Positions 11,666 to 21,831 of a stretch of 64,000 bases of DNA are shown piece by piece (positions within the stretch are counted from its first letter, which is position 1; each line of letters starts with the position of its first letter). The translations under genes were made by a program, and so were the position numbers. This DNA comes from Rutidosis leptorrhynchoides (taxonomy: Eukaryota; Streptophyta; Magnoliopsida; Asterales; Asteraceae). The stretch spans positions 713,449,001-713,513,000 of the forward strand of contig NC_092333.1 of NCBI RefSeq assembly GCF_046630445.1. The letters run 5' to 3'. The notes beneath the pieces are model-generated. The model ran no database searches. It was not told the DNA's origin and was given only the letters and a program-made list of their open reading frames with translations.

Positions 11666-12184
11666 ATGGGTAAGAATTCTGCGGGCAAGTCAAAGAAGGC
11701 CCCGCAAACCCAATCAAGGGTTTCGCGAAGCCGTACGATTGGAAAAGAGGAGACAAACGAGAGTAGCGATGATGATGCTATATCAAAAAGGTCTCATATT
11801 CCGGCAGAAGGGGAAACAAAAGATGTAAGATCGGATGTTGTTCCAGAAACAATCGATACTCAACAAAAAATAAATAAGGATAGTCAGGAGCATGATCACG
11901 TAAGTATACATGGTACTTCTGAAACTGATAATGATGATGATGAGCAGGTTCCTAGGGTATCATGTTCGGCTACATGTTCTGATGAAACTGGAGGAGAACG
12001 TGAGGGGAATAAGGCAATGGAAAACAAGTAAGTTGAAGAGGAAAACCCTAAACCTTCTTATATATGCAGGCATACTGAATGTCCAGACAAAGAAAAAACA
12101 GGTAAACTTTAGAGTTTATGAGTCTGTGGTCGAGGGTGATGATGACATTGATGTTGTGATACCATTGTCGTCAGTACGTGAGGC
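11666..12184 (+). pseudogene. LINE ORF1, N-terminal part
   Basis: The first ATG is at 11666 (MGKNSAGKSKKAPQ); the preceding codon is GTG. The N-terminus is basic and then acidic and Ser-rich, probably disordered. A stop at 12029-12031 and a frame change near 12040 lead to VNFRVYESVVEGDDDIDVVI, which runs in frame into the TRIM insertion at GAGGC (12180-12184). ORF1 proteins of plant LINEs bind the element RNA. Confidence 0.7.
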
Positions 12185-12702
12185 TATTGGAACATACATG
12201 TTCCTTCTTGCTTACATTCGTACCAAATATTATAACTATCCTACATACAACCAAATAAAGTAAGATAGAAAAATACTTGGGGCAATTTTCTTATGATATT
12301 ACTTGCTTGAAAATCTGCAAATTACAAATGAATTATAAACTCCTATTTATACTACTATCCTACAAAACTACGTGGAGCAAAACTTCCGGCTAACTAGCTA
12401 GACACGTGAAACACTAAATTAAGATCATGCATATTTTAATGTATAGCCACCTACTGCACGTAGGTACTACTTTGTCTACAACTTGCCCACTAACCCATAT
12501 TTGACTCCATGTTATTCGGTCAACATACCATTCCAACTACACGTGCTCCCTTACAACCAATTTTATTTCTTTTAACTCTTGTTTAACAAACTGCTCAACA
12601 TATACTACAATTTAATTTCTTCACTGGCCCTTTTGCTTCTATTAGATCCTTACTGATTTGGGCTGCAACTTGGGCCAAGTATATTACCAAAATTACCCAA
12701 CA
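12185..12702 (-). repeat. 3' LTR of the TRIM-like element
   Basis: Forward-strand end ...AAAATTACCCAACA; the other end reads TATTGGAACA where the partner reads TGTTGGAACA, so the terminal TG/CA is mutated here. Confidence 0.92.
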
Positions 12703-12714
12703 TTCACCCCCGTA
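12703..12714 (-). other. Polypurine tract of the TRIM-like element
   Basis: Reverse-strand TACGGGGGTGAA directly before the LTR start TGTTGGGTAATT. Confidence 0.8.
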
Positions 12715-13137
12715 ATTTTAGTAATTTTTACTTTCTTCTTTGCTGCTTTTCTTCTCGATACCTTGCTAACCTGATGTTAATTTCCTGCAATCTTGCTAGT
12801 GCCTCTGATCAAATTACAACTTCTTCATGCTGTTGTAAACTGCTTCTTTCTCTCTAATCTGCTGTTAATTGCTTCTGATCACATGTTATGATCAACCGTG
12901 CTGCAAGCCACATGCTACTTGCTTTTGATCATGAATTGTGATCACCCTGCTACTCTCTCGCTACTTGCTATGAGAACTTACTGCGATAACTTGCTGATTA
13001 GACTTGCTACTTTCTTCTGATCAGATTCACTTTGTTGACTGCTTTACTGCACTTGCTTATGCTTCTTTTTTCTTTTCTTTTTATCTCGGTCCCTGCTACC
13101 GCTTTCCTTTCTTGCTGCGAGAACCAGGATCTACTAC
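12715..13137 (-). other. Non-coding interior of the TRIM-like element
   Basis: On the forward strand it is a series of CTGCTACTTGCT-like and TGATCA-containing phrases with no conserved frame. Short open frames crossing into the LTR are chance. Confidence 0.7.
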
Positions 13138-13151
13138 CTGCTCTGATACCA
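13138..13151 (-). other. Primer-binding site of the TRIM-like element
   Basis: Reverse-strand TGGTATCAGAGCAG, a perfect 12-base match to the initiator-Met tRNA complement, two bases from the LTR. Confidence 0.9.
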
Positions 13152-13153
13152 AT

Positions 13154-13671
13154 TGTTGGAACATACATGTTCCTTCTTGCTTACATTCGTACCAAATATT
13201 ATAACTATCCTACATACAACCAAATAAAGTAAGATAGAAAAATACTTGGGGCAATTTTCTTATGATATTACTTGCTTGAAAATCTGCAAATTACAAATGA
13301 ATTATAAACTCCTATTTATACTACTATCCTACAAAACTACGTGGAGCAAAACTTCCGGCTAACTAGCTAGAAACGTGAAACACTAAATTAAAATCATGCA
13401 TATTTTAATGTATAGCCACCTACTGCACGTAGGTACTACTTTGTCTACAACTTGCCCACTAACCCATATTTGACTCCATGTTATTCGGTCAACATACCAT
13501 TCCAACTACACGTGCTCCCTTACAACCAATTTTATTTCTTTTAACTCTTGTTTAACAAACTGCTCAACATATACTACAATTTAATTTCTTCACTGGCCCT
13601 TTTGCTTCTATTAGATCCTTACTGATTTGGGCTGCAACTTGGGCCAAGTATATTACCAAAATTACCCAACA
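13154..13671 (-). repeat. 5' LTR of the TRIM-like element
   Basis: Forward strand TGTTGGAACATACATG to ATTACCCAACA, 518 bp, followed by the TSD GAGGC. Confidence 0.93.
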
Positions 13672-13676
13672 GAGGC

Positions 13677-14757
13677 ATCTGAAATATACAATAATACATT
13701 GTACGGGTACTTTCTTGGAAAAAGGGTTGCGTACCCGGTGGTGAAGAATTATGTTACGAATGTATGGAGTAAGTATGGCCTTGACAAGATCATGATGAAC
13801 GATAAAGGTTTCTTCTTTTTTCACTTTGATTCAGAAAAAGGAGTTAAGGATGTCTTGGAAAATGGTCCTTGGATTATTCGAACGATGCCAATAATTTTAA
13901 ACAAGTGGTCACCGGATGCATCTTTGACGAAGGAGAACCTTTCAAAGGTTCCAGTATGGGTGAAATTGTATGACATACCACTGGCCGGGTTCACTGAGGA
14001 TGGATTAAATGCAATTGCTTCAAAGATTGGTCGTCCTATGATGTTGGATTCTTACACGAGCACTATATGTGTAGAATTTTGGAGTAGGCCTAACTATGCA
14101 CCAGCTATGATTGAGGTTTCGTCGGATGTTGATCTTAAGGAGGCTATAAGAGTTGCAACGCCGAGCTTAGATGGTGGTAATCGAACTTTGGATACTGTTA
14201 GAGTGGCTTATGAATGGAAGCCTCCAAGATGTGGTGGATGTAAGATTTTTGGTCACAAGGATGCGCAATGTCCTCATAATATCCCTATTGTGGAAGAGAA
14301 GAAAAAGGTTGATGACGAAGGATTTCAAGAAGTTAGTAAAAAACCATCTAAAGGACATGGTCAGAATGTGCATGGGAAGGGGAAAGATGGATTTTATGTG
14401 GGAAGAGAAAAAGCAAAACAAGTGTATAGGCAAGTTACAAAAGGGAAAGATACTGTTGGAGAAAATGCTCCAAAAGAAAAGCAAACATATGGACCTAGTA
14501 AACTAACGAGTGATTATTTATATGTTGGGAATTCATTTTCTGCTTTGGATAAATTACAAGGTGAAGTCGAAGTTACGGAAAATGGGGCCGATAATGGGCA
14601 GGAACAAAAAGATGAGAGTGATGTTGAGTTCGATGATAACGACACTGGAAGCTTTATGGAAAATAAAAAATCTGAGGGTGCAAGCACACCCGGTAAAAGG
14701 TTTCCAATGTTTAGCCTAGCATCATGGAATATTCGGGGTCTTAATCGTGTCCCCAAA
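13677..14757 (+). pseudogene. LINE ORF1 C-terminal part (DUF4283-like, zinc knuckle) running into endonuclease
   Basis: After the TRIM the ORF1 frame resumes: EIYNNTLYGYFLGKRVAYPV, then WSKYGLDKIMMNDKGFFFFH and WIIRTMPIILNKWSPDASL, the DUF4283-type fold common in plant LINE ORF1. A CCHC knuckle CGGCKIFGHKDAQC (C-X2-C-X4-H-X4-C) lies near nt 14230-14272. A charged linker then leads, without a break, into the endonuclease start FSLASWNIRGLNRVPK (nt 14710-14757). TAA follows at 14758-14760, probably a CAA-to-TAA change. The single frame through ORF1 and endonuclease suggests a fused-ORF LINE lineage. Confidence 0.8.
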
Positions 14758-16500
14758 TAAAACGAGGTCATTGATGTTGTATCCTATAATAAGCTAAGTG
14801 TGTGTGCTATTCAGGAGTCGCACATTTTAGCTCATAAGTTGAATACGATATTTAATGTTATTTTCCAGATATGGTATTGGTCATCTAATAGCAGCTTATG
14901 TCAAGGTGGCACCCGAATTATTATTGGGTGGGATCCGGATGTAGTGGATATTATGGTCATCGCTATGTCTGATCAAGCGATTCATTGTTTGGTAAAAGCT
15001 AGGAATGATACACAACAGTTCTATGTCTCGTTTGTATATGGGCATAATTATTATGTTCAAAGACGTGTTCTTTGGTGTGAGTTAGGCATGCACAAACGAT
15101 TTGTTGGAGATCGTCCGTGGGTGGTGATGGGTGACTTTAATGTGTCGTTGAGATTGGAGGAGTCGTCTAGTGGAGCATCGAACATGACGATTGCAATGAG
15201 AGATTTTCAAGAGTGTGTGGATGGGGCTGGCCTATCGGATGTTAATCACATTGGTTTACATTTTACATGAAACCAACGGCCGCGGGCTATTTCTGGCACT
15301 CTGAAAAAGATAGATAGAGTTATGGCGAATGATGCTTTCTTTTAAAACTTCGTTAATGCTCAGGTTGTTTTTCATCCATATCGAAACTCATATCACATAC
15401 CGGCAATCTTAAAAATCCCGTCTAATGTTGTTTCCCGGGTGAAACCGTTCAATTTTTGTAATTTTGTGTCAGCTCATCCTGATTTCAAGAATGTAGTTAC
15501 GAATGGTTGGGGTCTTGAGATACATGGATGTCGTATGTATCAAGTGGTGAAAAGACTTCATGCATTAAAGAAGCCGCTTCGGAAACTAACATGGTTAAAA
15601 GGTAATTTACATGTTAGAGTTATTGAGCTGCGTGCAAAGTTGGATGCTGCCCAAAGTGATTTAGATTCAAACCCTCATTCGGTGGAGCATCGAGAGGTTG
15701 AAAGAGCAACTTTAAGTGAGTATAATTCAGGGGTTCTAGAGGAAGAATTATTCCTAAAACAGAAATCGAAAATCGATTGGCTTCGAGCAGGTGATTGCAA
15801 TTCAGCTTATTTTCATAGTGTTGTTCGGGGACGTACACATCGTGCTAGAATTCAATCTATTTTGGATGAGAATGGGATCTTAGTTGAGGGGTCTGATGTG
15901 GCAAAGAAGTTCGTAAACCATTTTGAAAAAATTTTAGGTACCTCTCATGATGTAAATGATTTGGACCGACCAGGAGGTTTGTTTCGAAAGGTGGTGTCGA
16001 ATGAAAAAGCGGCTATGATGATTCATCCTGTTACTACTAGTGAAGTTAAAGGAGCTATATTTGACATTGGTACTGATAATTTGCCAGGGCCGGATGGGTA
16101 TAGTTCGGAGTTCTTTAAAGCTTCATGGGAGATTATTGGGGAAGACATGTCAAAGGTTGTGATTGATTTTTTTCACAATGGATAGATACTTTCTGAAATT
16201 AATCACACTATTATTTCATTGATCCCTAAGGTAGACACGCCTAGCCGTGTTACTGATTTCAGGCCGATTTCGTGTTGTAATGTGCTCTATAAATGCATTA
16301 GTAAAATTATTACTAACCGCATTAAAGATAGCTTGGAGGAAGTTGTTAGCATTAATCAGTCTGCCTTTATTCCGGGTCGACGTATCTCGAATAATGTATT
16401 AATTACTCAGTAATTGATGAAGAACTATCATACTAATAGAGGCCCTTCAAGATGTGCATTCAAGGTGGATATCCAGAAGGCATATGATCTTGTGAATTGG
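14758..16500 (+). pseudogene. LINE endonuclease and start of reverse transcriptase
   Basis: The APE-type endonuclease nicks target DNA. Visible motifs: CAIQESH (catalytic Glu), RPWVVMGDFNVSL (Asp/Asn box), and a degenerate end around KKIDRVMAND; the terminal SDH box appears as RNSYHIP. In-frame stops include 14758, 15268 and near 15343. RT begins with GPDGYSSEFFKASW (16090-16131), LIPKVDTPSRVTDFRPISCC (16219-16278) and NQSAFIPGRRISNNVL. Stops at 16183 and 16411 and a frame change near 16500 break it. Confidence 0.8.
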
Positions 16501-18340
16501 AATTTTTAAGAGAGTATTTTACATCATTTTGTCTATCCTTCGAGGATAATTCAATGGATTATGAGATGCGTAAGGACCACGTTTTTTCTATTTCTATTAA
16601 TGGCCAGTTGCATGGGTTTTTTAAAGGAAAAAGAGGATTGCGACAGGGTGATCCTATGTCCCCTTATTTAAACACGCTTGTGATGGAGGTTCTTACATTA
16701 ATGCTACAACTACATGCTCAAGAATCTGGAGCTTTTCGATTTCATCCCAAATGCGAAAAGTTAGGTATTATTAACGTGTGTTTTGCAGATGATTTATTTT
16801 TGTTCTCTCATGCAAATACAAACTCTGTAAGTATCATAGCCGCGACTCTTGAGGAGTTTAAGCAGTGCTCGGGATTGGCCCCAAGTATGGAAAAAAGCAT
16901 GGCGTTTTTCGCTAATGTCTCTCAGATTATAAAGAATGCTATTCTCACTATTCTTCCTTTTGACGAGGGAAAACTTCCAGTGAGGTACTTGGGAGTACCG
17001 TTGGTTTCGTCTAGTCTTTTACACCACGGCTGTAAGGTGCTTGTTGATCGTGTGAGATGTAAAATCCAAGATTGGAAGAATAAGTTCTTATCATTTGTGG
17101 GCAGAGTACAATTAATTATCTCAGTGTTAACATCTATGCCAATTTATTGGCAATCAGTGTCTATGCTTCCAAAGGCTATCATTAAGGAGATTGAGGCATT
17201 GATGCGTGATTTTCTTTGGATTCAAGGGGAGTATAAGCGTGGAAAGGCTAAAGTGAAGTGGTCAACGGTATGCTTACCTAGAGACGAAGGTGGGTTAGGG
17301 ATCAAAAGATTTAATGAGTGGAATAGGGGGCTTATGACTTCGCATATTTGGTTCTTGCTTACTTGTAAGGAATCTTTGTGGGTCCAGTGGGTGCATGCGT
17401 ATCATCTTAGGGGTACTAACTTTTGGAGACTTCCAAAAGTTGCGGGTGCTAGTGTTGGATGGCGAAAATTACTTGCTATTCGGGACATGGTATTAGACAG
17501 ATTTATTTATAAAATAGGTGATCGTACCTCTATTTCAGCATGGCATGACTGTTGGTGTGACTTGGGTCCTCTTGATAAGGTTATTTCTAATAGAGCGATT
17601 CATAGTGCAGGGTTTAACCATAATACTACTGTGAGTGAGATTGTTAGCGATGGTGGATGGACATGGCCTTCGAACTGCGGTATTTTATACCCACAACTCC
17701 AGCATGTTTCGGTTCTATTGTTGCATCATGGGTCGGACGTGGTTCAATGGCACAACTATGAAGGAGATCTTCAAGACTTCAGGGTTAGTTCGGTATGGCA
17801 AGTGTTACGTAATAGAGCGGATCAGGTGCCATGGTATTCCATAGTGTGGTTCGCCCAATGTATTCCAAAATACTCATTTATAGTGTGGCTTCTAATGGGG
17901 GAAAAGTTGAAAACGCAAGACAGACTTAAATCATGGGAGATTAATCCTGCATTTCCTCAAATATGTTCACTATGTTCACAAGTGCAGGATTGTCATAGTC
18001 ATTTGTTTTTTAAATGTTCTTTTTCGCACAACTTTGGCGGCTTGCAATAACATATATTCGGCTTAATCTAAGGTTTAATTCTTGGAAGGCTGTGGTTGAT
18101 AGTTTATGTCCAATAGCTGCGAAAAGGAATGATCCTATTATTATGTCTAAGCTGATGTTTGGTGCGACGGTTTATAATATTTGGAGGGAGAGAAATGACA
18201 GATTATTTAAGAAGAAGTCCAAGTCTCCATCGCAAGTCTTTGATGATATATTTGCGGTGATTAGGTTGAAAATCATGTCGATTAAGTGGAAAAATTCTAG
18301 TCAAGTGCAAGAGATGAAGGCAGATTGGAAAGTCCCGTAA
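16501..18340 (+). pseudogene. LINE reverse transcriptase core and zf-RVT 3' region
   Basis: The long frame from about 16501 holds RT boxes GKRGLRQGDPMSPYLN and VCFADDLFLFSHA (catalytic FADD), then RYLGVPLV and the maturase-like tail DWKNKFLSFVGRVQLI. The C-terminus has the zf-RVT pattern: VWLLMGEKLKTQDRL, CSLCSQVQDCHSHLFFKC. A frameshift near 18030 moves the last part to another frame (VYNIWRERNDRLF), ending with TAA at 18338-18340. The catalytic core is open but the whole ORF2 is broken. Confidence 0.85.
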
Positions 18341-18427
18341 TTATGTTTTTTCTCTTTGTTGGGTCTCGAGTGTGTTTTGTGCTCACGGGTTGGCTTTGGT
18401 CTGTTGGTTGGGTGTTTGGTTGTTCGG
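18341..18427 (+). other. LINE 3' UTR, first half
   Basis: T/G-rich non-coding bases after the LINE stop, ending at the Tekay-2 TSD TTCGG (18423-18427). It resumes at 40131. Confidence 0.7.
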
Positions 18428-20525
18428 TGTAAGATCCTGTTTTCTCAGCTGTTTGGGACGCCGTCCAAAAATATGGGACGCCGTCCAATTGTAAAGGGCT
18501 GGACGCCGTCCAGAATCCTGAACGCCGTCCAGTTGAACTGGCGGGCCAGCTGTGTTCTTTTAGATATTAAATGGGGGTAGTTTGGTCTTTTCACTTGTTG
18601 GACGAATCTAAGGCCACAAGATCAGTTCTAGGAGCCTCATTCACTCCACTTTCAACTACCTCCTCCTTCCACTTTAATTCTAGAGAGAGAGTGATTCTTG
18701 TGTGAGAAAGCTCAAATCGAGGAAGAAGAAGTTGATTTCGGGCCAAAGCGCGTGTGTTAAAGTTGTTCATCTAATCACTAGCTTCGTTGTGATTATGGTG
18801 GTATGCTCTAATCTTGATCTCCTTATTTTAATTTGTTTAAGGGTTAGGGTTTGGGTTAGTGATGAACACAAAACCCATATTTGGTGATTTTGGGTGTTCT
18901 TGGGTAAGATTGGGTCATGAGGACCCAAGGATGACTAACCTAGGGTTTTGGAAATGTTAAATGGATTTATGAGTCATAATTGGTTGGTTAATTAATAGCA
19001 CACCTAGTTATTAAGCAAATGGGTGTTAATTGGGTTAGTGGATGACCCGAAATGGGTGTGTGACTTTAAAATGGTCAAATGGGTAACAATTGACCTAGTT
19101 GGGAAAGATGGGTATGAAATACCCTAATTGTGTATTAGTTAGTGTTGTGGACCTTATTCACTAGCTTTTAGTGATATGTGATGGTCTTGACCTTAAATGG
19201 ACGGTTGGTGAAATTGGGCCATTTAATGCATTTAAGTCATTAAATGCACATGAGTGAATGGTTGGTGTTTAGTCCAACTAGTTTGTGTGTTGATTGAGTA
19301 CTTATTGTAATAGGTGCGTTACGTTGAAGGTTGCGAGCTTTGTTTAACGTTCATCGACGTCGTTAAGGTGAGTGGAATAATTATGCATGTATGTATATAG
19401 TGTATTTATTTGTGTGCTATGGTATGAACCACGGAGCCGCTAGTACCATAGTATGTGAGTGCATTATGATGTGAACCACGGAGCCGGTAGCATCATGGTA
19501 CGTGTGTCGTATGTGAACCACGGAGCCGGTAGCACTATAGCACGAGTTATTAAAGTGTGAACCACGGAGCCGGTAGCACTATAAAATGAGATGTGAACCA
19601 CGGAGCCGGTAGCATCAAAGTGTGAACCACGGAGCCGGTAGCACTATAAAATGAAGTGTGAACCACAGAACTGGTAGCACTATAAAAGAGTATGACTCAA
19701 ATGCGTAGTGACGTGAACCTCGGAGCCGGTAGCATCATAGCATTGCGTATGTTGTGAACCACCAAGCCGGTAGCACCATGACGCGAGTATGGTTAGCCAT
19801 ATAGTTTGTGTATGTGTTGTTGTGTAGCATAATATATTATTTCGGTGAATATGCTATTGATTATGCTTGTTGCGGTATTTGGAGGTTATTAGATTATACT
19901 CGGAGTTTGTATGCTAATTGTTATATACTAGCGATATTACGGTGTGTGTAAGTGTATACAAGTAGGTATATTATATATGTATGTGTATAACTATTGCATT
20001 CACTAAGCTTTAGCTTACCCTCTCGTTGTTTACCTTTTTAGGCTCCGGCATGGACAAGGGCAAAGGTATTCGTTTGGATTAGTAGTGGCTCTTGGGGGTT
20101 TTAGCTTTTGGAAGTTCGGCCAAGATTTGGGTAGTTTAACCCCAAACACCATGCTCTACTGTCGTTTGGAAATTAAACTAGTACGGTCGAAATTTGTATT
20201 TTTGAACGAAACTCGTAAAACGGTTGATGTGGGCCCGATGTTGTAAAACTTGATTTTATTGTGGAAATCTCTTAGTTTAACTTATATTGACATGTTGTGA
20301 AAAGGTTTTCGTTTAAAGTGTCGGGAAGCGGGTTTTCCGGTCATGTAAGTTGGACATCCAGATCAGAACCTGGCAGTTCATTTGGACGCCGTCCAGATCT
20401 TCTGGATGCCGTCCAAGGCTTCTTTGCTGGACGCCGTCCAGATAACTGGACGCCGTCCAGATGTGTTGATTCAGAAAAGTTTTTTTTATGGCGTGTTTTT
20501 GAGATAACGAACTCGGGTTGTTACA
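18428..20525 (+). repeat. 5' LTR of Tekay-2 (2,098 bp)
   Basis: TGTAAGATCC to GGGTTGTTACA. It has GGACGCCGTCC motifs at both ends (18454-18532 and 20381-20460), a donor-like GTATGC at 18801, a minisatellite and an acceptor-like TTTTTAG at 20041. Confidence 0.92.
19421..19780 (+). repeat. Minisatellite in the Tekay-2 5' LTR
   Basis: About nine imperfect copies around GAACCACGGAGCCGGTAGCA with spacers that repeat the tone of the next unit (CACTATAAA, CATCATGG). Confidence 0.9.
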
Positions 20526-20527
20526 AG

Positions 20528-20539
20528 TGGTATCAGAGC
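20528..20539 (+). other. Primer-binding site of Tekay-2
   Basis: TGGTATCAGAGC, the initiator-Met tRNA complement, two bases after the LTR. Confidence 0.93.
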
Positions 20540-20908
20540 ATGGTCTAAGGGATTTAGGCGACTTGAGATAGGTGCCTAGACTTAGACTTTATTGTATATG
20601 CGCGTTATGCGGGATTTGTAGGAGACGGGTCGGACTGGGAATTGGTTAGTGCCTAGGTTTAGGTGAACTAACTATGCGCTAATTGTTTTGTGTTGTGTTT
20701 TGCGGTCATCAAGCGAGATAGACATTGTACTAGCAAGTTAATACGACGTGCTCGCGTAACAATGATTAGCTACCATTGTTACGGGTTCAAATCATGTCAA
20801 ACGAGCGATGTACGACGACTGTTGAGCAAGATGGGGCGGTGAGGTGTATATTATATATTTGTGTCTTGTCCTCTCGTTTCATTGTTTAATCTATTTCCGT
20901 TTTATAGT
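20540..20908 (+). other. Tekay-2 leader
   Basis: Untranslated region between primer site and gag. It ends with a pyrimidine-rich stretch and TTTTATAG just before the gag ATG, which looks like a splice acceptor. Confidence 0.6.
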
Positions 20909-21831
20909 ATGAAGACGAGAAACGGACCCGAGAACAATGATGGAGGTACAAGCGAGGATGTTGAGTTCACGGCCAAAGTTGAGGCCATCTTTAAAAGTCA
21001 AGAAGTGGAGTTTCTCGAAGACGTTAAGAAGATGTTTCTAGATACGATTGACGAGCAACTAGTCAATGTGGTTAAGGAACAAGTTAAGCTTGTTCTACAA
21101 GAAGATAATGTGAATGCCCTCCCGATAAGAAGACAAGGTACGGGTGTAGTATTTTGCGGGGCGATGCTAAATTGTGGTGGGACGTGAAGATCCAACTTTA
21201 TGGTGAAGAACAATGTAAGGATTTCACTTGGGAAGAGTTCAAGGCGGAGTTTTTCGACGAGTACCGAACTTCTGCCGTTCTTACTAGACTTAAGGACGAG
21301 TTGCGTGCCTTGAGGCAAGGGTCGATGGATTTGAACACTCTCAAATCCGTTTTCTTGTCAAAGACCCAATTTTCCCAGAGTATGTCGGGAATGATAAAAT
21401 GTTGAAGGAAGACTTCTATCGAACCTTGAACGATAGTTATCAAGAAAAGATTAGTGTAAGCGTGGTAAAAAGTTTTGATGAGTTGTTCAATATGGCCAAA
21501 GGTTTTGAGGTGCTTGTGTTGAGAAAAAGTGGCTTTACTTTGGCAAAAGGAAGTTTGAAGCTACTAGTCATTCGAACAAGAAAATTAAGGGTGCGAGTGA
21601 GAGTGTTGGTAGTGTGAAGAAGGGTACGTCCGGAGGTTTTGGACCCAAATGTTATAATTGTGGGCGATAAGGACACATGGCTCGCGATTGCACCAAGCCA
21701 TTTTCTACAACCAAAGTCACTGTTATAATTGTGGTAAGGAAGGGCACCGAAGGCCGGAGTGTCCCGATTTGAACACCGATCATGTTAAGAAGTTGGAGAA
21801 GGTGGCGGGTACGGCTAGGAGATGAAACTAT
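20909..21831 (+). pseudogene. Tekay-2 gag, deleted and frameshifted
   Basis: ATG at 20909 (MKTRNGPENNDGG) opens an N-terminal coiled segment. Near 21145 roughly 65 codons are missing compared with the intact gag of the TR-GAG element, and the frame shifts to RGDAKLWWDVKIQLYGEE, WEEFKAEFFDEYRTSA and LRQGSMDLNTLKSVF (Retrotrans_gag). Another shift near 21375 gives KMLKEDFYRTLND. Two CCHC knuckles are present but broken (a TAA after CYNCGR near 21667). It cannot make a full gag. Confidence 0.85.

Larger units (their letters stand above)
12185..13671 (-). mobile_element. TRIM-like non-autonomous LTR element (1,487 bp)
   Basis: Two 518-bp LTRs flank a 451-bp internal part with no protein domain. 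The 5-bp TSD GAGGC is perfect (12180-12184 and 13672-13676). Primer site and polypurine tract put the element on the reverse strand. The LTRs differ by only about three bases by eye, so the insertion is recent. Removing the element and one TSD restores the LINE ORF1 frame exactly, which proves the borders. Confidence 0.93.

Noticed and set aside
11910-12263. A 117-codon frame spanning into the TRIM
   Set aside because: It is the shifted LINE ORF1 running into LTR sequence; only the part before 12185 is LINE coding.
13004-13232. Two overlapping small frames near the TRIM right LTR
   Set aside because: They cross the internal/LTR border of a non-coding element, overlap each other and have no domain.
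14167-14506. Frames on both strands over the LINE ORF1
   Set aside because: Out-of-frame shadows of the zinc-knuckle region.
20528-20539. tRNA-like sequence
   Set aside because: Only the 12-base primer-binding complement is present here and at the other primer sites; no tRNA gene fold.
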